Assembly: GCA_900553835.1 (NCBI GenBank)
Contig: USFF01000005.1
Span: forward strand, 1-56,877
Direction of reading: 5' to 3'
Origin: an uncultured Mycoplasmatota bacterium
GTDB lineage: Bacteria > Bacillota_I > Bacilli_A > RF39 > UBA660
Length of the DNA stretch: 56,877 nt
The translations under genes and the position numbers were made by a program. A model generated the notes under the pieces. It was not told where the DNA came from. It ran no database searches and worked only from the letters and a program-made list of their open reading frames with translations. Within the stretch, counting starts at the first letter, position 1. The number at the start of each line of letters is the position of its first letter. Shown in pieces: positions 16,173 to 24,811 of this stretch.

Positions 16173-17537
16173 TTATTTGTTTGTTACAACTACTTTAATA
16201 TTTTTTGTTTTACTTGTATAAGTTAATTTTACATCACTACCGGTTACATATACTGGAACAGTATATTGTCCAGGTTCAGTTATATTTGATAAGTCTACAT
16301 ATGCTTTTATATCTGTTATTTCAAGACCTTCTAGTAAACTACCTACACCTTTTACTGAAACTGTAACTTGAGCATCTTCTCTAGATGCACCACTAGCTTT
16401 AAATTTCTCATTTAATCCTTCTGTAGTGATAGTTACATTTTCAAAGTCTTTTGAAGTTTCTGCTTCCATTGTAACTGTTATTGTTACACTGGTATCACTT
16501 ATACTTCTAGTTCCTACTGGTTTATTAATTATTTTTTGATATGTTTTATTTGTACTCAATCCTGTAACATCTATTTCAACTTCTACATAGTTAATATCTG
16601 CAAGTACTGTTTCGTCTCCATAAACTGTTACATTAGTTATACTACTTGATATACTACTAATAGCGCTTCCACTTCTTACTTCTCCTACTGGCACTATTTT
16701 TAATGGTACTGTTTTACTAGGACTAGTAATTGTAACAGTTGCTGTTACTTCATTTGGAACTATTTCTATACCATTTATTTGTTTACCTTTATCATCATAT
16801 GCAATTAATTTTACTTCTTTTATTGTATATGTTCCACTTTCAGTTGCATTTATTGAATTCATATCAACTATTGCTTTTACATTTGCTACAGTATCTAGTT
16901 TTTCTTTATAACTTTTTATTATTATATCATCTCTATCCAGTAAAACGTTACTTACTACTAATGTTTCAGATAATTTATCAGTATTTATTACATCAATAGA
17001 TAAACTTCTTACTTCACTAACTTTAGGATATATTACTATAGTAGCCGTACCAGGATCTAGTATATATTTAAGTTTTCTAATTGGATTATTATAAGTTAGA
17101 TTTACTTTATGTGTTCCTTCAGTTAAATCAGTTAAGTCTAAACTAACTTTATGATCTCCATATTGCTGTGCTAAATAAAGTTCACTCTTTTTACCCATCA
17201 ATACTATATCTGCCTTTTTAGGTAATCCTTCTATTACATATGCTTCATCATTATATTCAGCATCTACAGGTAAGTTTGACATTGTTATAGCCTTAGTATC
17301 TGAGAAACTTAAATATTGTTTTTGTACTAATACAAATACTAGGAATGCAAGTACTAATGAAATATATAAAAGAACATTTGGTTTATTTAGCATCCTATCA
17401 ATAAATCCAGGTTTTAATGAGAATTTATTTTTTATGTAGTATGCAAGTCTACTTATTGGAACAATAATTATTTTATCAAAGAAATCAATTATACTTTTGA
17501 ATATTTTTACTAATACATTAGTTTTCTTCTTTTTCAT
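16173..17537 (-). CDS. cdaR: YbbR-domain protein CdaR
   Basis: Membrane-anchored regulator of the diadenylate cyclase. A basic N-terminal region is followed by one helix (about 60-78, VLLYISLVLAFLVFVLV), then four YbbR repeats outside the cell (units ending INTDKLSETL, PSKTVPLKIVPVG, NKPVGTRSISDTSVTITV and SNITEPGQYTVPVYVTGSD). About 454 residues. Start chosen at the ATG after GAGGT; it overlaps the 3' end of cdaA, so the two are coupled. GlmM, the usual third partner, is not here. Confidence 0.92.
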   Translation of the reverse strand: MKKKKTNVLVKIFKSIIDFFDKIIIVPISRLAYYIKNKFSLKPGFIDRMLNKPNVLLYISLVLAFLVFVLVQKQYLSFSDTKAITMSNLPVDAEYNDEAYVIEGLPKKADIVLMGKKSELYLAQQYGDHKVSLDLTDLTEGTHKVNLTYNNPIRKLKYILDPGTATIVIYPKVSEVRSLSIDVINTDKLSETLVVSNVLLDRDDIIIKSYKEKLDTVANVKAIVDMNSINATESGTYTIKEVKLIAYDDKGKQINGIEIVPNEVTATVTITSPSKTVPLKIVPVGEVRSGSAISSISSSITNVTVYGDETVLADINYVEVEIDVTGLSTNKTYQKIINKPVGTRSISDTSVTITVTMEAETSKDFENVTITTEGLNEKFKASGASREDAQVTVSVKGVGSLLEGLEITDIKAYVDLSNITEPGQYTVPVYVTGSDVKLTYTSKTKNIKVVVTNK

Positions 17538-18357
17538 CATTAACCTCACTTTCTTCTTCTAAAGACTCGTCTGCATCAAAGAAAGTCTCTTTTTTAGGTT
17601 GAAGACTATTTATTAGCATCATTCTTGCATCTTCAAGTGTTAGATTATAATTAAGTTCTCCATCTATTGCTATACTTACTCTTCCAGTTTCTTCACTTAC
17701 ACATATTGCAACTGCATCACTTACTTCTGCTATTCCTAGAGCTGCTCTGTGTCTTGTTCCAAGTCTTTTGCTTAAAGATGTATTCATACTTGTAGGAAGT
17801 ACACTTCCTGCACATGTTATTCTATCTCCTTCAATAATAACTGCTCCATCATGAAGTGGATTATTAGGGAAGAATATGCTTATTAATAGTTCACTACTTA
17901 TATCAGCATATAATTTATTTGCATTTTCTATATACTGCGCTAAGCTGTAGTCTCTTTCTATAATCATTAAAGCACCAATTCTATTTCTTTTCATGTATTC
18001 GACTGCTTGCATTATTTCATAAACTACTTTCTCTCTTTCATCTACTGTGAGCACTTTATGTCTTCCTAGAAGTTGAGTTCTACCTATACTTTCAAGTACA
18101 TTTCTAATTTCAGGTTGAAATAATACTATTATTGCTATTGGTACACTTTCTATTACATATTCAAGAAGCATACCTACTGTATTTAAGTCAAGCCAAGAAC
18201 TTAAAACTTTTAGTAAGATAATTATAAGTACTCCTTTAAATATAAGAGTTAATTTTACATTGTTTTTTATGTATTTTAGAATATAGTAAAATATAAACCA
18301 CAGTATTCCTACATCTAATACTTTTTTTAATATATCAATTATTTCGCTTAAAGTCAT
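17518..18357 (-). CDS. cdaA: Diadenylate cyclase CdaA
   Basis: Makes the second messenger c-di-AMP from two ATP. Three N-terminal transmembrane helices are followed by the DAC domain with DGAVIIEGDRI and LGTRHRAALGIAE, the catalytic DGA and RHR motifs, and EETGRVSIAIDG. The acidic C-terminus is Asp/Glu-rich. A longer frame opens at 18438, but AAGGAGG precedes ATG 18357 and the protein then begins MTLSEIIDILKK, matching the family. 279 residues. Confidence 0.96.
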   Translation of the reverse strand: MTLSEIIDILKKVLDVGILWFIFYYILKYIKNNVKLTLIFKGVLIIILLKVLSSWLDLNTVGMLLEYVIESVPIAIIVLFQPEIRNVLESIGRTQLLGRHKVLTVDEREKVVYEIMQAVEYMKRNRIGALMIIERDYSLAQYIENANKLYADISSELLISIFFPNNPLHDGAVIIEGDRITCAGSVLPTSMNTSLSKRLGTRHRAALGIAEVSDAVAICVSEETGRVSIAIDGELNYNLTLEDARMMLINSLQPKKETFFDADESLEEESEVNDEKEEN

Positions 18358-18397
18358 ATAAGCCTCCTTCATACTTTTATATAAATAATTATATAAT

Positions 18398-18424
18398 AAA
18401 AAAGATATAATTACTATATCTTTT
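18398..18424. terminator. Hairpin terminator upstream of cdaA
   Basis: Stem AAAAGATAT/ATATCTTTT with T-rich flanks at 18398-18424. It ends the transcript of the acidic membrane protein before cdaA begins. Confidence 0.7.
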
Positions 18425-18450
18425 ATTAATATGTACACTTATTTTTACGT

Positions 18451-18894
18451 TTATAATCCATTATTATCTTCTAAATCTAATTCTTCTATTGGTACTTCAG
18501 GTTTTTCTTCTAAATTTAATTCCTCAGTTAAAGGTTCTGTTTCATTACTGCCAAATTCTACTCTGGAACCAATGAAGTTATTATTATTTTCTTCAGTTAA
18601 TGGTATATCATTTATTTCCATAGTGTTTTCAGAAGGACTACTCTGTTCAGCTATTTCACTAGTTGATTCATTATTAAGACTACTAGAACCTAAAACAGCC
18701 TCTCCTCCTACAGATGTTGTTTCTCCAACAACAACGGGTTCTTCTTTATTTTCTTCTATGCTTTCACCTTTAAATTCACTTTTTTGTTTCTTTTTAGAAT
18801 CGATAATAAATCCTATTAAAGCAAATAATAATACACCAGCAGCTACAAAGAACCAAATATAGTTATCTGCTAAAAAATTCATCACACTATCCAT
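18451..18894 (-). CDS. Membrane-anchored acidic disordered protein, unknown
   Basis: 147 residues: one N-terminal transmembrane helix (10-30, IWFFVAAGVLLFALIGFII), a basic stop-transfer segment (DSKKKQKS), then a Glu/Asn/Ser-rich cytoplasmic tail without predicted fold, ending ELDLEDNNGL. Start taken at ATG 18894 behind AAAGGAGG rather than 18930. No family recognised. The layout resembles bacterial membrane scaffold proteins. Confidence 0.65.
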   Translation of the reverse strand: MDSVMNFLADNYIWFFVAAGVLLFALIGFIIDSKKKQKSEFKGESIEENKEEPVVVGETTSVGGEAVLGSSSLNNESTSEIAEQSSPSENTMEINDIPLTEENNNNFIGSRVEFGSNETEPLTEELNLEEKPEVPIEELDLEDNNGL

Positions 18895-18980
18895 TTTGTT
18901 TCCTCCTTTATTATAATTATATTCTATCAAAATATAAATAATATTTCAATACATTTTATTCTTAAGTAAAATATTTATTA

Positions 18981-19979
18981 CTACTCAAGTACTAAATTAC
19001 CACCAATTGGTTGAATTTGAATAAATGTGTTACCATCATTTACTTTTAATTCCTTACCATCCATATAGTAATATTTAGTTTGACTCTTTCTTGATTCCTT
19101 TACCCATTTAATTGGAATACTGTATCCCCCAGATATATAATATCCAGTACCTGAACCAATATTTTCAATAGTTTGACGACCTTTATTCTCTCCATCATTT
19201 AGTGTTGTATTTTTAACTTGATATGTAATTATATTTTTAAAATGATATTGTTTCTTAGTAACATAATCTGTATGTGGTTTTCCATTAACACTTCTTAAAT
19301 AATACTTATTTTCAGAATCATATACATAACTTGAAACAGCACTGTTAGAATATGTAATACTTACATTTGTACATGGTTTAGAGCCTTCTAAACTAGCCAT
19401 ATCTATTTCATCAGCACTATAAGTTAATAAAAGGTTATTATTTCTTTTAAGTCTTTTAGAACCAAGTCCATTATTTAATTTATTAATACTTGTAAATAAT
19501 GTATGTTCACTAGAAACATTTAAACTCTTATCTCTCCACCCAGTTTTACTATTATCTACTACTATCCTATCTACATTTAAAGCTTTAAAATCACTTTGTG
19601 CTTGTGGACTTTGACCGTGATGTACATAGATAGCATCATTTTCTAAAGCATAATCTAAAAAGTAATGTCTAGCACTTCTAATGGATCCTATTCTTTCTGT
19701 ATTTTGATCCATAAATAAAGCCATGTAACGTGTTATACCACCTTCTACTATTATTTCATACATTAAGTATGCATCTTGTAATCCACTTTGTAGTGGTCTT
19801 GCAGTACCAATATTATTTATCATTACTGCATAGGGTCTACTTTCAGTAGATAAGTCTACTATTTTAACTCTCTTTTCTTCTTCAGTAAGATTCTTTCTAG
19901 GAACATCTGTATTTTCCTTTTGTTTACCACAACCTACTAATAGAAGTAAACTCATTATTATAATTATTGTCTTTTTCAT
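18981..19979 (-). CDS. yerB: YerB-like lipoprotein (DUF3048)
   Basis: Lipoprotein signal ending LLVGC. The DUF3048 core follows: RPYAVMINNIGTARPLQSGLQDAYLMYEIIVEGGITRYMALF, then IGSIRSARHYFLDYALENDAIYVHHG. About 332 residues. The family is widespread in spore formers and other Firmicutes and is extracytoplasmic; its molecular role is not established. ATG 19979 is preferred over the GTG two codons upstream because of the spacing to AAGGAAG. Confidence 0.88.
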   Translation of the reverse strand: MKKTIIIIMSLLLLVGCGKQKENTDVPRKNLTEEEKRVKIVDLSTESRPYAVMINNIGTARPLQSGLQDAYLMYEIIVEGGITRYMALFMDQNTERIGSIRSARHYFLDYALENDAIYVHHGQSPQAQSDFKALNVDRIVVDNSKTGWRDKSLNVSSEHTLFTSINKLNNGLGSKRLKRNNNLLLTYSADEIDMASLEGSKPCTNVSITYSNSAVSSYVYDSENKYYLRSVNGKPHTDYVTKKQYHFKNIITYQVKNTTLNDGENKGRQTIENIGSGTGYYISGGYSIPIKWVKESRKSQTKYYYMDGKELKVNDGNTFIQIQPIGGNLVLE

Positions 19980-20062
19980 TTTCACACTTCCTTCACATAC
20001 TAGTATAAACTATTATTAGATATATTTAAATACTTTTTTATTAGTTTATACATTTTTTTACA

Positions 20063-21805
20063 TTAACTATTAACCCTTTTAAACATTTTTTCTAGTTCAT
20101 ACCTAGAATACTTAATTATAGTTGGTCTTCCATGAGGACAAGTATAAGGAAACTCACAGTTAAATAGTCTTTTTAGAAGTATTTCTTCTTCTAAAGGGCC
20201 TATATTTGTATTACCTTTTACACTCATCTTACATGATAAATTAATAGCTAGTTGTTCATTAAATTTTACTCTGTCAAACTTCTTTTCCATACTTATTATT
20301 AAGTCAAATATTCTTTTTAAACTTTCTGTTTCAAAGCCCTCTCTTAAGTAAGTAGGATGCGCAGTTACTCTTATAGTATTAACTCCAAATTCATCAAAAT
20401 CTATTCCTAAGGAATTAATAAATTCTTTGTTTTCTTCTATTATTAAGAATTCATTTTTAGTAAGTTCAATATTTATAGGAAATAAAGTACTTATTTTAGA
20501 AACTTCTTTTTCTTTTAAAGCATTTAATAGTTTTTCATAGTTTATTCTTTCATTAGCAGCATGTATATCTATCATATAAACATTTTCTTCGTCAGTTGCA
20601 AATAAGTATGTTCCCATTGCTAAGCCAATTGGATGAAGAAGAGACGGAGTTTCTTCTTCTTTAGTAGTTGTTACATTATACCCTTCTGTTTCTTCATTTA
20701 ATGTAAAATTTAGTTTAGTTTCTTCTACTTTAGGTTTATCATATACTATTAAATCTTCATTTAAAGAGTATTCTTGATCTTCATAACTTTTAATAGTAGC
20801 TTCTTCTATTTTAAATATGTTATCTATACCCTTTAATTTATCTCTAATTAAAGGAAATAATAGTTCTTCTAAAGTATCCATTTTACTAAATTTAATATCT
20901 TGTTTAGTTGGGTGTATATTAACATCTACTATAGTTGGATCTACATTTATATTTATAACTACTATAGGATATTTATTTTCTGCTAAGTATGTATGATATG
21001 CATCTTTAATTACTTTATTTAAGTACTGATTATTTACTACTCTTCCATTTACTAAAGTAATCATATCTTTTTTAGAACTTTTACTTATATTTATGTTAGA
21101 AATATATCCATCAATATCATAGTCATCATTTGATCCTTTTATATATTCCATATTTTTACTTACTTGAAAACCATATATTTCATGAATTGTTTTAAGTAGG
21201 TCATTACTTCCACTTGTTTTTAACACTTCTTTTTCATCAGATATAAGTTTAAAACTTATTTCTGGGTGTGATAAAGAAAGTTTTTCTATTAAGTTAATTA
21301 CAGATGACTGCTCAGTATAAAAACTTTTTAAGAATTTAAGTCTAGCAGGAGTATTAAAGAATAGATTATCTACTATTATAGTAGTACCTTTATTCCTAGT
21401 AGCCACTTCTTTTTTAAGAAGTTTTCCTCCTTTTATATTAACGAGTGTACTACTAGTGCCATCACTAGTTAGAAGTGTAGTATCACTTACACTTGCTATA
21501 GAAGGAAGAGCTTCTCCTCTAAAACCTAAAGTATTAATAAAGAATAAATCATTTTCATTTTTTATTTTACTAGTGGCATGAGGAGTAAAAGCTAAAAGGG
21601 CATCACTTTCATCCATTCCTTTACCATTATCTACTACTTTTATTTCTTTTATTCCCGCATCAATTAAAGAAACTGTTATGTTTTTACTACCGGCATCTAC
21701 TGAGTTTTCAGTTAATTCTTTTACTACACTTGATACTCTTTCTACTACTTCTCCAGCCGCTATTTTATTAGATAGGTTTTCATCCATTACCTTTATAATT
21801 CCCAT
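20063..21805 (-). CDS. mutL: DNA mismatch repair protein MutL
   Basis: GHKL ATPase that links mismatch recognition by MutS to strand nicking. N-terminal ATPase motifs: NKIAAGEVVERVSSVVKEL, DNGKGM, GFRGEALPSIASV, and the TT(I/V)xVxNLFFNTPAR segment. The C-terminal half keeps the endonuclease metal motif DIHAANERINYE and CPHGRP, so it is a nicking-type MutL. 580 residues. MutS is not in the window. Last gene of the obg-yqeG-yqeH-mutL unit. Confidence 0.96.
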   Translation of the reverse strand: MGIIKVMDENLSNKIAAGEVVERVSSVVKELTENSVDAGSKNITVSLIDAGIKEIKVVDNGKGMDESDALLAFTPHATSKIKNENDLFFINTLGFRGEALPSIASVSDTTLLTSDGTSSTLVNIKGGKLLKKEVATRNKGTTIIVDNLFFNTPARLKFLKSFYTEQSSVINLIEKLSLSHPEISFKLISDEKEVLKTSGSNDLLKTIHEIYGFQVSKNMEYIKGSNDDYDIDGYISNINISKSSKKDMITLVNGRVVNNQYLNKVIKDAYHTYLAENKYPIVVININVDPTIVDVNIHPTKQDIKFSKMDTLEELLFPLIRDKLKGIDNIFKIEEATIKSYEDQEYSLNEDLIVYDKPKVEETKLNFTLNEETEGYNVTTTKEEETPSLLHPIGLAMGTYLFATDEENVYMIDIHAANERINYEKLLNALKEKEVSKISTLFPINIELTKNEFLIIEENKEFINSLGIDFDEFGVNTIRVTAHPTYLREGFETESLKRIFDLIISMEKKFDRVKFNEQLAINLSCKMSVKGNTNIGPLEEEILLKRLFNCEFPYTCPHGRPTIIKYSRYELEKMFKRVNS

Positions 21806-21815
21806 TCTTTACCTC

Positions 21816-22802
21816 CTAAATTAGTTTGTCTCTTTTTAAGATAATATCTTTATTTATAGAATAAATGTCTAAATTAGAAGTACCTACTACTTTTATAAAA
21901 CCAAGACCTTCTACTATGATATCTTCATTATTAGTTTTTATATTTACCTTTTCATTTTCTTTTAGTTTGTTATTTCTAATACTTCTCATTTTTTCTAAAG
22001 ATATCTCATTCTTAAAATAAAATATTAAATTTACTTCATTAGATGTATTATTTTCTATTCTAATTATGTTTCCAAGTATAATCATAAATTCAGGCTTTAA
22101 AGTATGTACTTTGGGTTTTATTTCTTTTTTAGGTATTAAACTTTTGTATGTACTAGGTTTTACATAGTTAAGAATGCTTTTATTATCTACAAAACCAGGA
22201 GTATCTATTAAAGTAAGTTTATCAGTTAGTTTAACTTTTATTTCTTCCAAGGTAGTATTTAATGTTGTACTAATAGTTAGACTTTTATTTTTACCACTAG
22301 TTTCTAGTAAAGAATTAATTAAAGAACTTTTTCCTTGATTAGTATATCCTAATATATATACTTCTCTTTCATTATTTTTTTCTAAAGTTCTCTTTAAATT
22401 ATCAATATTATAATTATTTGTACTACTTACTACAAAAATATCTTTTACTAAAGTTCTCTCATAAACATAGTTTATTAATTTTTCATCTTTTACACTTTTA
22501 GGAAGTAAATCTTTTTTAGTTAGAACTATATATACTTTATTTGTTATTTCTTTAATTGGTTTTAATAATTCTTCACTTACGTTAAGTATATCTAATACAT
22601 AAATTACACTATTTTTACTACTATTTATTTTTTTTATTAAAGAAGTTCTATCTACTTCTTTATTTATTGTTTTACTTTCTCCATAGTTAATCATTTTAAA
22701 ACATCTTAAGCAGTAATCATGATTAATATCTAGTACAAAACCTTCTTTTTCTTCATTCTCAGTTTGAAGTATACTTCCGCATCCCAGGCAAATCTTATTC
22801 AT
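21816..22802 (-). CDS. yqeH: Ribosome biogenesis GTPase YqeH
   Basis: Circularly permuted GTPase needed for 30S assembly. An N-terminal four-cysteine zinc finger (CLGCGSIL ... CLRCF) is followed by G4 TKKD, then G1 GYTNQGKSSLIN and G3 DTPG, the permuted order of the family. 328 residues, slightly short of Bacillus (about 366). Overlaps yqeG by 8 bases. Confidence 0.94.
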   Translation of the reverse strand: MNKICLGCGSILQTENEEKEGFVLDINHDYCLRCFKMINYGESKTINKEVDRTSLIKKINSSKNSVIYVLDILNVSEELLKPIKEITNKVYIVLTKKDLLPKSVKDEKLINYVYERTLVKDIFVVSSTNNYNIDNLKRTLEKNNEREVYILGYTNQGKSSLINSLLETSGKNKSLTISTTLNTTLEEIKVKLTDKLTLIDTPGFVDNKSILNYVKPSTYKSLIPKKEIKPKVHTLKPEFMIILGNIIRIENNTSNEVNLIFYFKNEISLEKMRSIRNNKLKENEKVNIKTNNEDIIVEGLGFIKVVGTSNLDIYSINKDIILKRDKLI

Positions 22803-23319
22803 AGTATTCTCCCTTTTTAAAGATATCTTGTTTATCCATTATTTTAAATAATATTTTTTCTATAAATCTATTAAAAATAGTAAACTTACTATCTTTCTTA
22901 CTCATTGGATTTACTAATATACTTACCATATTAAGTTTATTAGCACCCAGAATATCTGTTAGAAGTTGATCTCCTACACACGCGACTTTATCTTGAGTTA
23001 CATTATAAACTTTCATTATTTTTTTGTAGTTCTTTGAAAGTGGTTTTTTACTAGATGCACATGCATCTATTTCTAAACTATTTCTAAAATTATATACTCT
23101 TTTTTTATGACTATTACTCATAAGTACTGGAATAAGTCCCATTTCTTTTAATTTATACATTAAAAGTACTGCTTCTTTAGGAGGTAAACTTTCATTAATA
23201 GGCGATATTGTATTATCTAAATCAAATATAATTAGTTTTATTCCTTTACTTTTTAATTTCTCATAATCTATTCTATATATACTTTGATAATGCATATCTG
23301 GTACAAATTTATCTAGCAT
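22795..23319 (-). CDS. yqeG: YqeG-family HAD phosphatase
   Basis: HAD superfamily IIIA hydrolase of 174 residues: DLDNTISPIN (catalytic Asp pair), MSNSHKKRV (motif II Ser) and KKPLSKNY ... CVGDQLLTDILGAN (motif III/IV). Substrate not known for the bacterial family. Always next to yqeH in Firmicutes, as here. Confidence 0.94.
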   Translation of the reverse strand: MLDKFVPDMHYQSIYRIDYEKLKSKGIKLIIFDLDNTISPINESLPPKEAVLLMYKLKEMGLIPVLMSNSHKKRVYNFRNSLEIDACASSKKPLSKNYKKIMKVYNVTQDKVACVGDQLLTDILGANKLNMVSILVNPMSKKDSKFTIFNRFIEKILFKIMDKQDIFKKGEYYE

Positions 23320-23328
23320 AACTTCCTC

Positions 23329-24612
23329 CTAATAGTTTAATCTTTCATTATATTCAAATTCTTCATCTAGTATTTTAATAGTATCTCCATCTTTTGCACC
23401 CATTTTCTTTAGTTCATCATCTACTCCCATGTTTTTTAATTTTTTAGCAAATTTAAGTGCAGCTTCATCACTATTAAATCTTGTTTTCTTTAAAAGTAAT
23501 TCTAACTTTTCACCACTTAATATATAAGTATGATCATTTTCTTTAGTAATGGTATATGGCTTTTCATTTTTAAATTCATATAGTATATAACTTTCAAACT
23601 CTTCTTTTTCATATGTATTTTCTTCTATACTATTTACTAATTCATTTAATTTATATTTTAAATTATTTATTCCATCCATAGTTATAGTACTTGTCTCTAT
23701 TATTTCAATATCTTTATAAGCACTTTTAAATTTCTTTAAATTCTCTTTAAATGAAGGTAAATCACTCTTATTAGCTATTACTATACTCTTTTTATTATAT
23801 AGTTTTTCACTATAATTTTTTAATTCTTTCTTTAGAATTTCATATTCTTCTATTACATCTCTTCCTTCAGTTTCTGCCATATCTAAAGTATAAGCAATTA
23901 CCCTGCATCTACTTGCATGTTTTAAAAATTTATCTCCAAGTCCTACTCCTTCACTTGCTCCTTCAATTATACCTGGTAAATCCGCCACTACAAATGAAGA
24001 ATTATCTACTTTTACTACTCCTAAATTTGGAGTTAAAGTTGTAAAATGATATTCTGCTATTTTAGGTTTACTTGAACTTATTACACTGATTAAACTACTT
24101 TTTCCTACACTTGGAAAACCAACTAGTCCAACATCTGCTAGAAGTTTTAATTCACATTTAATAGTTCTTTCTTCACCTGGAAGACCATATTCACTTGTTC
24201 TTGGGGCTTTATTTTTGTTACTTTTGAAAGCAGCATTACCTTTTCCACCTCTTCCACCTTCAGCAACAGTGCATGTTTCTCCTTGCCTTACTAAATCCCC
24301 AATTATTAAGTTCGTTTCAGTATCAATAATTGTTGTTCCAACTGGTACTTTTATATATGTGTCTTTTCCATTAGCGCCTGTTTTATTAGCGCCACTTCCA
24401 TTAGTACCTTTTTCTCCTTTTATTTTCTTTTGATATCTTAAATCTATTAGAGTTTTTAAGCCTTCTTCAGCAATAAAAATGATACTTCCACCTTTACCAC
24501 CATTTCCACCATCTGGGCCTCCCATTTCTATAAATTTTTCGTGTCTAAAGCTAGAACATCCATCTCCACCTCTTCCACCAATTACATTTAAAGTAGTTTC
24601 ATCTATAAACAT
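23329..24612 (-). CDS. obg: GTPase Obg/CgtA
   Basis: Essential 50S-associated GTPase. The glycine-rich Obg domain covers 1-155 (GGRGGDGCSSFRHEK, GGPDGGNGGKGG). The G domain has GFPSVGKSSLI, TTLTPNLG, DLPGIIEGASEGVGLG and NKSD. The OCT domain (GAKDGDTIKILDEEFEY) closes the protein. About 427 residues. ATG 24612 is preferred over a TTG three codons upstream, because the family starts MFIDE. The usual neighbours rplU and rpmA are missing upstream. Confidence 0.95.
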   Translation of the reverse strand: MFIDETTLNVIGGRGGDGCSSFRHEKFIEMGGPDGGNGGKGGSIIFIAEEGLKTLIDLRYQKKIKGEKGTNGSGANKTGANGKDTYIKVPVGTTIIDTETNLIIGDLVRQGETCTVAEGGRGGKGNAAFKSNKNKAPRTSEYGLPGEERTIKCELKLLADVGLVGFPSVGKSSLISVISSSKPKIAEYHFTTLTPNLGVVKVDNSSFVVADLPGIIEGASEGVGLGDKFLKHASRCRVIAYTLDMAETEGRDVIEEYEILKKELKNYSEKLYNKKSIVIANKSDLPSFKENLKKFKSAYKDIEIIETSTITMDGINNLKYKLNELVNSIEENTYEKEEFESYILYEFKNEKPYTITKENDHTYILSGEKLELLLKKTRFNSDEAALKFAKKLKNMGVDDELKKMGAKDGDTIKILDEEFEYNERLNY

Positions 24613-24666
24613 ATTTATCAACTCATTTCTATTAAGTATTTTATCATATTTAGTAAGAAAGATAAA

Positions 24667-24688
24667 GAAGCATAAATAAAAATGCTTC
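24667..24688 (-). terminator. Second hairpin upstream of obg
   Basis: Stem GAAGCAT/ATGCTTC (24688-24682 and 24673-24667) followed by TTTATCTTT. With the hairpin at 24703-24719 it would limit read-through into obg. Confidence 0.55.
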
Positions 24689-24699
24689 TATAAAAGCAA

Positions 24700-24774
24700 A
24701 AAGAAGAGATAAACTCTTCAATTTGAATCACTTCTACCAAGAGCACAAGCGTGCTCCCGCGGGCAATCAAAAGT
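24700..24774 (-). ncRNA. Structured leader or small RNA upstream of obg
   Basis: A transcript from the promoter at 24808-24781 would hold a stable hairpin GAGCAC-GCTT-GTGCTC (24756-24741) preceded by GCCCGCGG. An outer stem TTTGA/TCAAA and a terminator-like hairpin GAAGAG-TTTAT-CTCTTC with T5 (24719-24700) complete it. The element is G+C-richer than its surroundings, as structured RNAs are in AT-rich genomes. It may be an independent RNA of about 75 bases or an attenuator for obg. In many Firmicutes this spot carries the L21 leader; I cannot show a match. Confidence 0.5.
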
Positions 24775-24780
24775 AATTTA

Positions 24781-24808
24781 ATTATACCACATTTATTATT
24801 AAAATCAA
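24781..24808 (-). promoter_or_regulatory. Promoter of the obg leader RNA
   Basis: TTGATT (24808-24803), 16-bp spacer, TATAAT (24786-24781) preceded by GTGG. Confidence 0.7.
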
Positions 24809-24811
24809 TCT

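Noticed and set aside
24215..24679. Plus-strand frames opposite obg with Pro-rich translations
   Set aside because: Mirror of the glycine-rich Obg domain; composition artefact.
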